DNA of 64,000 bases, from the NCBI GenBank assembly GCA_963823895.1, contig CAWGNG010000019.1:375895-439894 (forward strand). Reading direction: 5' to 3'. The stretch comes from G963675935 sp963823895. GTDB taxonomy: Bacteria > Planctomycetota > Planctomycetia > Pirellulales > Thermoguttaceae. Shown piece by piece: positions 8,322 to 16,119 of the stretch (positions are counted from its first letter, which is position 1; each line of letters begins with the position of its first letter). The notes beneath the pieces were generated by a model, which worked only from the letters and a program-made list of their open reading frames with translations, did no database searches and had not been told where the DNA came from. The position numbers and the translations under genes are program-made.

Positions 8322-9596
8322 CTATCGTGAGAACTTCACGCGGCCGCCGACGATCACGACATCCGCCCGGCCGGTCAATTCTCGGCCGGCGAACGGGGTG
8401 TTCGTGCTTTTCGAGCGGAACTGCGACGGATCGACTGTCCAGCGGGCCTTGGGGTCGATGATCGTCACGTCGGCGTCGGCGCCAATCTGGAGCGTCCCCT
8501 TGTTGATGCCCAGAATCTTCGCCGGATTGAGCGACATTTTGCAAATCGCGGCGGGCCAGTCGAGATGGCCGGGCTCGATCAACTGGGTGATGACCAGCCC
8601 GAGCGACGTTTCCAGCCCGACGATGCCGAAGGGGGCCTGGTCGAGCTCCTGCATCTTCTTTTCGCGGGCGTGGGGGGCGTGATCGCTGGCGATGGCGTCG
8701 ATCGTGCCGTCGGCCAGCGCAGCGATCACCGCCTCGACGTGCTCGCGGCCGCGCAGGGGCGGATTCATCTTGCAGTTCGCGTCGAAAGTGCGGAGGCACT
8801 CGTCGGTGAGCGTGAAGTGGTGCGGCGTGGCTTCGGCGGTCACGCGCACGCCGCGGCTCTTCGACCGCCGCAGGGCGTCGACGCTGTTGCTGGTCGAGAC
8901 GTGCATGATGTGCAGCCGCCCTCCGGTGGCTTCGGCCAACGCGATGTCGCGGGCGGTCATCACGTCCTCGGCAGCGGCGGGCATTCCGGCCAGACCGAGA
9001 ACCATCGACACCAACCCCTCGTGCATCACGCCGTGTTGGGTCAGCTCGCGGACTTCGGTGTGATTGAGCACCGCCTTGTCGAACATCAGGCAATACTCGA
9101 AGGCCCGCCGCATCAGCTCGGCGTCGGCGACGGGGTTGCCGTCGTCGGTGAAGGCGACCGCGCCGGCCTCGACCAACTGGCCGATCTCGGCCAATTCCTT
9201 GCCCTCGCGGTTCTTGCTGACGCAGGCCACCACGAAGACGTTGCAGTTGCCGGCGCGTTCGGCCCTTTCGCGGGCGAAATCGACGGCCCCCTGCGTGTCG
9301 ATCGGCGGATCGGTATTCGGCATGCAGGCGATCGAGGTGAACCCGCCGGCCAACGCGGCGGCGGTGCCGGTCTGGATGGTTTCGTCCTCCTCGAAGCCCG
9401 GCTCGCGGAGATGGACGTGCATGTCGATCAGGCCGGGCGAAACGATCTTGCCCGTCGCGTCGATCACGGTCTCCTGCCCGGTCGGCGTGGCGTCGTAAGC
9501 GGCGATGCGGCCGTCGGCGATCAATAGGTTGGTAACGCGATCCATCGCTTGCGACGGATCGATCACGCGGCCGTTTTGGATCAGTAGGTTTGGCAC
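8322..9596 (-). CDS. pyrC: Dihydroorotase PyrC
   Basis: 424-residue class I (type PyrC/AllB-like) amidohydrolase of pyrimidine synthesis, cyclising carbamoyl-aspartate to dihydroorotate. Zinc-site motifs: GLIDMHVHLREPG (HxH), the position equivalent to the carboxylated Lys replaced in the AFTDDG block, NHTE, HIMHVS and ASDHAPH (catalytic Asp). CMPNTDPP is also typical. The GTG at 9596 is the only sensible start; the heptamer array at 9597-9635 abuts it directly, so the usual leader and ribosome binding site are made of repeat sequence. No other pyr gene adjoins it. Confidence 0.88.
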   Translation of the reverse strand: MPNLLIQNGRVIDPSQAMDRVTNLLIADGRIAAYDATPTGQETVIDATGKIVSPGLIDMHVHLREPGFEEDETIQTGTAAALAGGFTSIACMPNTDPPIDTQGAVDFARERAERAGNCNVFVVACVSKNREGKELAEIGQLVEAGAVAFTDDGNPVADAELMRRAFEYCLMFDKAVLNHTEVRELTQHGVMHEGLVSMVLGLAGMPAAAEDVMTARDIALAEATGGRLHIMHVSTSNSVDALRRSKSRGVRVTAEATPHHFTLTDECLRTFDANCKMNPPLRGREHVEAVIAALADGTIDAIASDHAPHAREKKMQELDQAPFGIVGLETSLGLVITQLIEPGHLDWPAAICKMSLNPAKILGINKGTLQIGADADVTIIDPKARWTVDPSQFRSKSTNTPFAGRELTGRADVVIVGGRVKFSR

Positions 9597-9635
9597 GGGG
9601 GGCTGGGATCAGGGGCCAGGGATCAGGGGCCAGGA
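9597..9635. repeat. Heptamer array (GGGATCA/GGGGCCA type) at the pyrC start
   Basis: Alternating seven-base units GGGATCA and GGGGCCA begin at the base next to the pyrC start codon and run about five units. The same style of unit occurs at 14157-14194. Confidence 0.7.
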
Positions 9636-10278
9636 TTTTGGATTGCCGACGTTTAGCCGCGCGTCCACGCGGCGATGGTGCTCCTTTTCGCTCAAAAAGC
9701 CGCTTGCGGCTTCGCAACGAAGTCCTCTCATTGTATGGAATTCCGACGCGTTTCCAAGAGAGCCCGGCGGTGGGCGTTGCCGCGGTTTCGTGCGATGGAC
9801 GCCGCGAGGGTTTTGCACCACGCGAGTTTTCGCACCACCTCTTTCATTTCGCTATTCCGACTCCGGTGTCCGCCCGTTGCGAAGCCCTTTTCGTTGCAAG
9901 ACGTTGCGGCAAGAACGTCCGCGTCGAAGTCTTCCCACCCATTATAAGGCCCTGGTGCAAAACCCCTGCCTGCTGAGGGAGGCGCGGCGCTGTTTCCGTT
10001 GTCTGTTGTGTTCTCCGCCTTCCGTTCTTCGCCTTCCGCCCTCCTGTCATACCAGATTCGCTGGCCCAAATTCAAGTCCGGACTAGGTACAAAACGTGCT
10101 CACGCCGGTCTAGGGACCAACGATCTGTGCATCGACGCTGGCTTGCCAATCCACCAGCAGACATTCACAATGAGAGCGTGCGACCGCAAACACCAGGGGC
10201 GACGGCCGCGCGTAACGTGGCAAACGATGATGCTCGGCACCTGACACCGGTGTCAGAACTACCTTTTCGGAGGCTACT
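9636..10278. other. Intergenic region with several repeat fragments
   Basis: No convincing gene. It contains a half copy of the TTTAGCCGC...GTCCACGCGG repeat (about 9653-9676), an AAGCCGCTTGCGGCTT palindrome (about 9700-9716), and a 16-base perfect palindrome CTGACACCGGTGTCAG at 10241-10256. A ribosome binding site for the next gene lies at about 10268. Confidence 0.55.
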
Positions 10279-11850
10279 ATGAGGTCACATTCACCCATAT
10301 CCTGCCGCGCGGCTGTCAAGCTTGTTGAACGCGCAATCGTGTGCGCAGTGTTCGCATCTTGGGGCCTTAGCGGTTTCTCGATGCAACCGGGGCATGATGA
10401 ACAGTCAGCGCCCAAGCCGCCAGCGAGGGAGACGATCCCATTGGATGCGCCGCCCAAGACCCAGAAGCTGATGGAGAAGCTCCTCTCCGGTGCTCCGACA
10501 TATCGCGTCGAGGCGATCATTGACGCAAAGCGGATGGGCCGCCGCGCAGCCCCGATTGTGCCCTATTTGATCGAGAATCTCGGTGATGAGGACACCGTTT
10601 CTATTGGCCAGTTAGCGTATGGCGCCCTGGACGATTTAGGGGAGTCGGCTGTAGAGCCACTGATCGCGGCCCTCAACGTTAGAGAATACAAAGGTGAGAA
10701 ACGGCGCTACATTCTCTTCCTGTTGGGGGAGATTGGCGACCATCGCGCCGTCCCTGCGCTGAGCGACGCTTTGGGAGATTCCGACGAGAAGATCCGTTAC
10801 TCCGCTGCGCAAGCACTCCTGGACATGCCCGATCATCGGGCATTTGAACCGTTGATGCGGCACTTACAGGATTCGGATAATATGGTCGTTAGCAGAGCCA
10901 TCGCGGCGTTGGGGGAGATCGGGGACCGGCGGGCGGTCGAGCCAATTATCCCGTTCCTGGTCAAGAAACGCACCTGGGATCAAGCCGGCATCCGCAACGC
11001 AGCAGCCGTGGCGCTGGGGAAGTTTGGCGACCGCCGTGCGTTCGAGCCGCTGCTTGCGGCATATGAAGACAAGGAATACCCCAGTAAGGAATACTCTGAT
11101 CGGGCACTGCGCGAATACGCTCTGCAATCGCTGGGGCGCATCAAAGACCCGCGTGCATTTGATGTGTTACGGAGGGCCTTGAAAGACAAGGATGCGGACC
11201 AGCGCGTTGCGGCCGTTTGGGGCTTGGCTGGTCTCGGCGACGCTCGCTCCATCGCCCTGCTGAAACCGATGCTCAAGGCCGAGCGATCGACTGAAGTATG
11301 GACGAAAACACCGTATTGGGTTATTCGTGTCGTCCGACCGGCTGTTGCTCGTGCACTAGTTAGCACGGGCGGTGACGATGCAATCGACGCGGTGTTCGAA
11401 GAGTACAGGGCGAGCCCTCCGACGATCGAGTCAGAGATCGCGGCGGGAAAAATGGACAGTCTCAAGGACGTTCACTTCCGAACCGCGGCCGTCGATGCGC
11501 TGGCGATGTCGCCAAATCCGCGCGCCTATCTGAAAGTGATTGATACTCTGGATGGAGCAGATGCTCGGATGCGTTACGAGGCTGCCAGGGTGTTGTATTG
11601 CAGCACAATCTCGCAAGCCTTGTCCCAAATAGACGTTCCTGGGTACGATAGACGTAAGCTCCCGGCTCTGGCCGACAATCGCGTACTACGAGCGCTTATG
11701 AAGGTGGCCGAAAGTCGTCCGTCGCCGAAACAGGTTAGCAGAAGCACCTTCAAGATGCTCAGGGAAACACGCGAGTACGCCATATCAGCCCTGCGGAAGA
11801 GCGGGAACCCCGATGCGTTGAAGCTTGTGGAAAAGGTGGAAAAGGAGTGA
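10279..11850 (+). CDS. Exported HEAT-repeat protein
   Basis: 523 residues; the ATG is preceded by GGAGG. A hydrophobic N-terminal stretch (VCAVFASWGLSGFS) suggests export. From residue about 75 there are repeated helix pairs of the PBS-lyase/EZ-HEAT kind: DHRAVPALSDALGDSDEKIRYSAAQALLD, DHRAFEPLMRHLQDSDNMV, DRRAVEPIIPFLV and DRRAFEPLLAAYED, about 30 residues apart, continuing as weaker units to the C-terminus. These form a protein-binding superhelix. No catalytic domain is visible; partner unknown. Confidence 0.8.
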   Translation: MRSHSPISCRAAVKLVERAIVCAVFASWGLSGFSMQPGHDEQSAPKPPARETIPLDAPPKTQKLMEKLLSGAPTYRVEAIIDAKRMGRRAAPIVPYLIENLGDEDTVSIGQLAYGALDDLGESAVEPLIAALNVREYKGEKRRYILFLLGEIGDHRAVPALSDALGDSDEKIRYSAAQALLDMPDHRAFEPLMRHLQDSDNMVVSRAIAALGEIGDRRAVEPIIPFLVKKRTWDQAGIRNAAAVALGKFGDRRAFEPLLAAYEDKEYPSKEYSDRALREYALQSLGRIKDPRAFDVLRRALKDKDADQRVAAVWGLAGLGDARSIALLKPMLKAERSTEVWTKTPYWVIRVVRPAVARALVSTGGDDAIDAVFEEYRASPPTIESEIAAGKMDSLKDVHFRTAAVDALAMSPNPRAYLKVIDTLDGADARMRYEAARVLYCSTISQALSQIDVPGYDRRKLPALADNRVLRALMKVAESRPSPKQVSRSTFKMLRETREYAISALRKSGNPDALKLVEKVEKE

Positions 11851-11895
11851 GCATCCTGCATCGGCGACTACCATTATCGACAGGAGCCGCATTGC

Positions 11896-12207
11896 ATGAC
11901 AGCACAGAAGATGGCCCCCGTTCATCCCGGCGAAGTCTTGCAGGAAGAGTTCCTGAAGCCGCTGGGGCTCAGTCAGCATCGGTTGGCGCTGGATATTGGC
12001 GTCGATCCGCGGCGGATTAACGAGATCGTTTTGGGGCGGCGGAGCATGACGGCGAATACGGCCTTGTGGCTGGCCCGCTACTTCAAGACGTCGCCGGAGT
12101 TCTGGCTTGGGCTGCAATCGCAGTACGACCTCGATCGCGAGGAAGATGCCGTCGGCGTCCGGCTGCAACGGGAAGTCAAGGTCTACGCCGAGGTTCACTG
12201 CGGCTGA
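11896..12207 (+). CDS. higA: HigA-family antitoxin, without a HigB toxin
   Basis: 103-residue XRE-type DNA-binding protein: PVHPGEVLQEEFLKPLGLSQ is the HigA N-terminal signature and DIGVDPRRINEIVLGRRSMT the helix-turn-helix, followed by TALWLARYFKTSPEFWLGLQ. In HigBA modules the RelE-like toxin lies directly upstream; here that place is the HEAT-repeat gene, 45 bases away, and downstream is the convergent hydrogenase. It is therefore an orphan, either a solitary regulator or the remnant of a toxin-antitoxin pair. Confidence 0.85.
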   Translation: MTAQKMAPVHPGEVLQEEFLKPLGLSQHRLALDIGVDPRRINEIVLGRRSMTANTALWLARYFKTSPEFWLGLQSQYDLDREEDAVGVRLQREVKVYAEVHCG

Positions 12208-12233
12208 CCCGCGTGGCGTGCCACTGCACCGAT

Positions 12234-14153
12234 CTACACCCGCTCGCGGGGCGTGTACCTCGTGTGCAGCAGGCGGTGCGACTTTTCGCCCAGCGGCTTG
12301 CCGAGGAACTCGGCGTAGAGGCGGGCGACGTCGGGATTGTCGTGCGATTTGCGAAGCTTTTTGCCCTCGTCTTCGCGGTAGATGGCGTCGATGCGGGCCT
12401 GGCGGACCTTGTTGTCGGTGTAGCGCGGCTGGCCGCCGCCGCCGATGCAACCGCCGGGGCAGGTCATCACTTCGACGAAGTGATACTGCTTCTGGCCGGA
12501 GCGGACCGCCGCAATCACCCGCTGGGCGTTGCCCAGCCCGTGGGCGACGGCCACGTTGAGTGTGACGCCCTCCAGGAAACTCCATTCCGGCTTGACGCCC
12601 TCGATCGTCAGCGCGGCCTCCTTCACGCCCTTGAGCCCTTCGATGGGAGCGACGTGCAGGCGGTCGAAGGGCAACTCGCGGCCGGTGACGATTTCATAGG
12701 CGGTGCGCAGCGCGGCTTCCATCACGCCGCCGGTGTTGGCAAAAATGTCGGCTGCGCCGGTGGAGAGGCCCAGCGGGGCGTCCATCTCTTCGTCGGGCAG
12801 ATTGGCGAAGTCGATGCCGGCGGCGCGGATCATCTTGCCCAGTTCGCGAGTGGTCAACACGAAGTCGACGTCACGGGCGCCGCTGGCGTCCATTTCCGGC
12901 CGCTGGCACTCGAACTTCTTGGCCGTGCAGGGCATGATCGAGACGACGACGATCTGCTCGGGCCGTTTGCCGAGCTTGGCGGCGTAGTAGGTCTTGGCGA
13001 TCGCACCGAACATCTGCTGCGGCGACTTGCAGGTGGAGAGGTTCGCCAGCATGTCGGGATGGAAATACTCCATGAAGTTGATCCAGCCGGGGGAGCAACT
13101 GGTGAACATGGGCAGGGGGGCGGGGGATGGGGGATGGGGGACGGGGGACGGGGCAGAGTGGGCAGTGGGCAGTGGGCAGTGGGCAGTGGGAGTTGGGAGG
13201 CCGGCTTCACTGCCGACTGCCGACTGCCGACTGCCGACTGCACTGCCGACTGCCGACTGCCCACTGCCCACTTTCTCCCCTGCCAGGGCCTTCTTCAACC
13301 GCATGAGCAGTTCACTTCCCTCTTCGATGATGGTCAGGTCGGCGGCGAAGTTGGTGTCGAAGACGGCGCGGAAACCGAGGCGGCGCAGGGCGGCGGTCAT
13401 TTTGCTGGTGACCAGCGTGCCCGGCGGCAGGCCGAAGCACTCGCCCAGCGCGGCGCGGATGGCCGGCGCGGTTTGCACGATGACGTGGTTGTCGGGCTTG
13501 TCGAGCGCGTTCCAGACCTCGTCGATCTGGTCGCGTTCGGTGATGGCGCCGACGGGACAGACGGCCGCGCACTGGCCGCATTGGACACAGGCGACCGTTT
13601 TCAGGTCGTGGTGGAAGGCGGGGCCGATCACGGTCTCGAAGCCGCGGTTTTGCGGGAACAGGGCGCCGACGTCCTGGGTTTCGGCGCAGACGCTGACGCA
13701 GCGGCGGCACTTGATGCACTTGCCGCTGTCGCGGATCAGGGCGGGGGTCGAAGAGTCGATCCGCCGGCGGGTTTTTTCGCCGCTGTACTTGATTTCGCGG
13801 ATTCCCAACTCCGCCGCCAACGCCTGCAACTCGCAGTCGTCGCTGCGGTCGCACGTCTGACACTCGCCGTTGTGCTCGGACAAGAGCAGTTCGACGACCG
13901 CGTGGCGGGCCTCGCGGACTCTGCGGCTGTTGGTGAAGACCTTCATCCCCTCGGCCGCCGGCATCGAGCAGGAGGCGACAAGGTTGCGTGCGCCTTCGAC
14001 TTCGACAACGCAGACGCGGCAGGCGCCGATCGCCTTGAGGCCCTCGACGAAACAGAGTGTTGGGATGTGCAGGCCCACCTGCTTCGAGGCGGCCAGAATC
14101 GTGGTTCCCTCGGGGACTTCGACGGAGATGTTGTTGATCGAGAGCTTCGGCAT
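12234..14153 (-). CDS. [FeFe]-hydrogenase catalytic subunit, HydA-like (copy 1)
   Basis: 639 residues. Electron-input part: [2Fe-2S] ligands C34, C45, C48, C62; the His/Cys cluster in HNGECQTCDRSDDC; two ferredoxin-type [4Fe-4S] sites (C146-C149-C152-C156 and C189-C192-C195-C199). H-cluster motifs: TSCSPGW (L1, C352), MPCTAKKFE (L2, C409), EVMTCPGGCIGGGGQP (L3, C565 and C569). All four H-cluster cysteines are present. Ser follows C352 where single-subunit enzymes carry the proton-relay Cys. Between about residues 294 and 347 the linker is replaced by heptapeptide-repeat sequence encoded by a DNA heptamer array, in frame. Cytoplasmic; last gene of the cluster, 36 bases after copy 2. No HydEFG maturases are in the window. 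Confidence 0.88.
   Translation of the reverse strand: MPKLSINNISVEVPEGTTILAASKQVGLHIPTLCFVEGLKAIGACRVCVVEVEGARNLVASCSMPAAEGMKVFTNSRRVREARHAVVELLLSEHNGECQTCDRSDDCELQALAAELGIREIKYSGEKTRRRIDSSTPALIRDSGKCIKCRRCVSVCAETQDVGALFPQNRGFETVIGPAFHHDLKTVACVQCGQCAAVCPVGAITERDQIDEVWNALDKPDNHVIVQTAPAIRAALGECFGLPPGTLVTSKMTAALRRLGFRAVFDTNFAADLTIIEEGSELLMRLKKALAGEKVGSGQSAVGSAVGSRQSAVGSEAGLPTPTAHCPLPTAHSAPSPVPHPPSPAPLPMFTSCSPGWINFMEYFHPDMLANLSTCKSPQQMFGAIAKTYYAAKLGKRPEQIVVVSIMPCTAKKFECQRPEMDASGARDVDFVLTTRELGKMIRAAGIDFANLPDEEMDAPLGLSTGAADIFANTGGVMEAALRTAYEIVTGRELPFDRLHVAPIEGLKGVKEAALTIEGVKPEWSFLEGVTLNVAVAHGLGNAQRVIAAVRSGQKQYHFVEVMTCPGGCIGGGGQPRYTDNKVRQARIDAIYREDEGKKLRKSHDNPDVARLYAEFLGKPLGEKSHRLLHTRYTPRERV
13108..13274. 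repeat. Heptamer array inside the hydrogenase gene
   Basis: Two unit types in sequence: GGGGGAT/GGGGGAC repeats (13117-13155), then GGGCAGT repeated four to five times, a short spacer, and the inverse ACTGCCG/ACTGCCC repeats to 13274. The GGGCAGT and ACTGCCG arms can pair. It keeps the hydA frame and encodes heptapeptides such as LPTAHCP and SAVGSRQ. The G-rich part has G-quadruplex potential. Confidence 0.85.
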
Positions 14154-14156
14154 GAA

Positions 14157-14194
14157 AGGGGTCAGGGGTCAGGAGCCAGGGGTTGGGGGTCAGG
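14157..14194. repeat. Heptamer array between the two hydrogenase genes
   Basis: Units GGGGTCA/GGAGCCA/GGGGTTG fill the 36-base gap between the HydA copies. The TGA stop of copy 2 (14190-14192) lies in the first unit, and the other end is 3 bases from the ATG of copy 1, so the region holding that gene's ribosome binding site is repeat-derived. Confidence 0.7.
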
Positions 14195-15125
14195 CGATGT
14201 ACTTCCCCCGCGACATGTAATGGGTGTGGAGGAGGTGGTGGCTCTGGGCGCCGCCGGGGCCATCGGACAGGAAGCGTTGGTAGAGCTGGACGATGGCCGG
14301 GTTTTCGTGCGACTTGCGGATTTGGTAGGCGCTGTCCTCGGCGTAGATGGCTTTGGCGCGGGCGGCGCGAATCGCGGGGCTGGTGGGGACGGGCTGACCG
14401 CCGCCGCCGAGGCAGCCGCCGGGACAGGCCATGAACTCGATGAAGTGGCACTGGCTGAAACGCCCGCCGCCGCGGATGTCCTCCATTACGCGCTTGGCGT
14501 TGGCCGAGCCGTGGGCGACGCCCACCTTGAGCGTGGCGCCGCGGAGCCAGTCGAAGTCGGTGAACAGGTGTTTCAACAGGTCGGGCACGGGTCCGATCGT
14601 CGTGATTGGAACCTCGGCATAGCGAACGCCCTCGAAGCCGCGCAAGGGAATGATGTTGGCGTGGTCGAAGAAGCGTTCGACCTTCTGGCCGGTGACGATT
14701 TCCAGCACGGTGCGGAGGGCGGCCTCCATCACGCCGCCGGTGGCGGCGAAGATCACGCCGGAACCGGTGGCGGTGCCGAAGGGGTCGTCGAAATCGGAGG
14801 GGGACATCTTTGGCAGCTCGATGCCCGCCTCACGGATCATTTTGGCCAGTTCGCGGGTCGTCAGGCCGTAGTCGATGTCCTTGTAGCCGCTCTGGCACAT
14901 TTCCGGGCGGTTGCACTCGAACTTCTTTGCCGAGCAGGGCATCAGCGCCACGGTGACGATCTTCTCCGGGTCGAGCGCGTTCAGTTCGGCGTAGTAGGTT
15001 TTCAACAGGGTGCCGAACATCTGCTGCGGGCTCTTGGCCGTGGAGAGGTTGGGGATGTATTCGGGATAGAAGTGTTCGAGGTACTTGACCCAGCCGGGCG
15101 AGCAACTGGTGAACTGCGGGAGCAC
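14190..15125 (-). CDS. [FeFe]-hydrogenase copy 2, H-cluster half (frame-broken from N-terminal half)
   Basis: Carries all three H-cluster motifs: TSCSPGW (L1), MPCSAKKFE (L2) and EFMACPGGCLGGGGQP (L3), and ends HYMSRGKYIA. Its frame is open upstream to about 15150, where the meaningful sequence joins the N-terminal half (14830-16119): ...LLLRLH in that frame continues as ALVKGDATAVLPQ here. Restoring a GC pair to give GCGCGC at about 15148-15154 would fuse them into a protein of about 640 residues. The GTG at 15125 could start a separate H-cluster-only protein, but I regard the break as a deletion or sequence error. It lies between the NuoF-like gene and HydA copy 1. Confidence 0.82.
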   Translation of the reverse strand: MLPQFTSCSPGWVKYLEHFYPEYIPNLSTAKSPQQMFGTLLKTYYAELNALDPEKIVTVALMPCSAKKFECNRPEMCQSGYKDIDYGLTTRELAKMIREAGIELPKMSPSDFDDPFGTATGSGVIFAATGGVMEAALRTVLEIVTGQKVERFFDHANIIPLRGFEGVRYAEVPITTIGPVPDLLKHLFTDFDWLRGATLKVGVAHGSANAKRVMEDIRGGGRFSQCHFIEFMACPGGCLGGGGQPVPTSPAIRAARAKAIYAEDSAYQIRKSHENPAIVQLYQRFLSDGPGGAQSHHLLHTHYMSRGKYIA

Positions 15126-16119
15126 GGCCGTCGCATCGCCCTTGACCAGCGCGATGCAGGCGGAGGAGCAGTTCGGTTCCCTCCTCGATGATCGTCAGAT
15201 CGGCGGTGAAGTTGGTGTCGAAGACCTTGTCGAAACCGCAGCCGCGCAGGGCGGTGTTGAGCTGGAAGGTGAGGGCTTGGCCGGGGGGCAGGCCGAAACA
15301 CTCGCCGATGGCCGCCCGCGGGCTGGGGGCGGTCTGGATGACGACGTGACGCTGGGGGTCGTCGATGGCGGCCCAGACGTCGTCGGTGACGTCCTTGGCC
15401 TGCAACGCCCCGGTCGGGCAGCGATTGCTGCACTGCCCGCAGTTGATGCAGATCACGTCGGCCAGCGGCTTCTCGACGAAGGTGGAGACGCGGGTGCGAT
15501 TGCCGCGGTCGATGGCCTCCAGCACGCCGACCTCTTGCAGGTCGATACAGGTGCGGATGCAGCGGCGGCAGAGGATGCACTTGTTGATGTCGCGCTGGAC
15601 GGAGTAGCTCGAGGTGTCGATCTCGTAGCGCGGGGCCTGCAAGTGGCCGAGGCGGTAGAAATCGACGCCGTATTCCGCCGCCAACGCCTGTAGCTCGCAA
15701 TTGTTGTTTCGCACGCAGGTGCAGCAGTTGCCGTAGTGGCTTGCCAGCATCAGATCAAGGATGTGGCGGCGGGCCCGGCGGACCTTCGCCGTGTGGGTGT
15801 GTACGTTGATCGGGGTGGTGACGGGGTAACTGCACGCGGCCTGCAAGGTCCGCTGGCCTTCGATCTCGACGACGCAAATGCGGCACACGCCCGCCAGGCA
15901 CAAGTCCTCGTGATAGCAGAGCGTGGGGATGCGGATTTTCAAGGCGGTGGCCGCTTCGAGCAAGGTCGTGGCCAGCGGGACGGTGATCGACTTGCCGTCG
16001 ATGGTCAGCTCGACTTGCTTGCCGATGGCCTTGGCGTAGGCGATAGCCTCGACGGTGCGGAGCATCTGGCTTTTTGGGGCCCGCGTCGCTCCCGATTCCA
16101 TCTGCCGGTCGTCGCTCAT
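14830..16119 (-). CDS. [FeFe]-hydrogenase copy 2, iron-sulfur half
   Basis: The start at 16119 overlaps the NuoF-like stop as ATGA, indicating translational coupling. Visible: a [2Fe-2S] domain (PTLCYHEDLCLAGVCRICVVE, then AACSYP), the His/Cys cluster (SHYGNCCTCVRNNNC), and two [4Fe-4S] sites (CILCRRCIRTC and CINCGQCSNRCP). After DLTIIEEGTELLLRLH (about 15155) the frame is no longer homologous, and translation would stop at 14830 unless the break is repaired. Relative to copy 1 it has about 38 extra N-terminal residues. As it stands the product would carry electrons but lack the H-cluster. Confidence 0.8.
   Translation of the reverse strand: MSDDRQMESGATRAPKSQMLRTVEAIAYAKAIGKQVELTIDGKSITVPLATTLLEAATALKIRIPTLCYHEDLCLAGVCRICVVEIEGQRTLQAACSYPVTTPINVHTHTAKVRRARRHILDLMLASHYGNCCTCVRNNNCELQALAAEYGVDFYRLGHLQAPRYEIDTSSYSVQRDINKCILCRRCIRTCIDLQEVGVLEAIDRGNRTRVSTFVEKPLADVICINCGQCSNRCPTGALQAKDVTDDVWAAIDDPQRHVVIQTAPSPRAAIGECFGLPPGQALTFQLNTALRGCGFDKVFDTNFTADLTIIEEGTELLLRLHRAGQGRCDGRAPAVHQLLARLGQVPRTLLSRIHPQPLHGQEPAADVRHPVENLLRRTERARPGEDRHRGADALLGKEVRVQPPGNVPERLQGHRLRPDDPRTGQNDP

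Noticed and set aside
10241..10256. CTGACACCGGTGTCAG as an operator for the HEAT-repeat gene
   Set aside because: It is a perfect palindrome near a start codon, but with one copy, no regulator nearby, and many unrelated palindromes in this genome I cannot separate it from dispersed repeats.
13108..13274. Reading the repeat as a CRISPR array
   Set aside because: Units are 7 bases and contiguous, without spacers; no cas genes. No CRISPR array was seen elsewhere in the window.
15125..15154. Programmed frameshifting to express HydA copy 2
   Set aside because: No slippery heptamer or downstream pseudoknot is evident. The break is explained by loss of one GC pair, as at the similar site near 20557.
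12066..15191. A 1,041-residue open frame on the plus strand across the hydrogenase genes
   Set aside because: It is antisense to two genes with complete cofactor motifs. Its translation is biased low-complexity sequence (runs of Gly/Asp/Val) typical of the complement of high-GC coding DNA.
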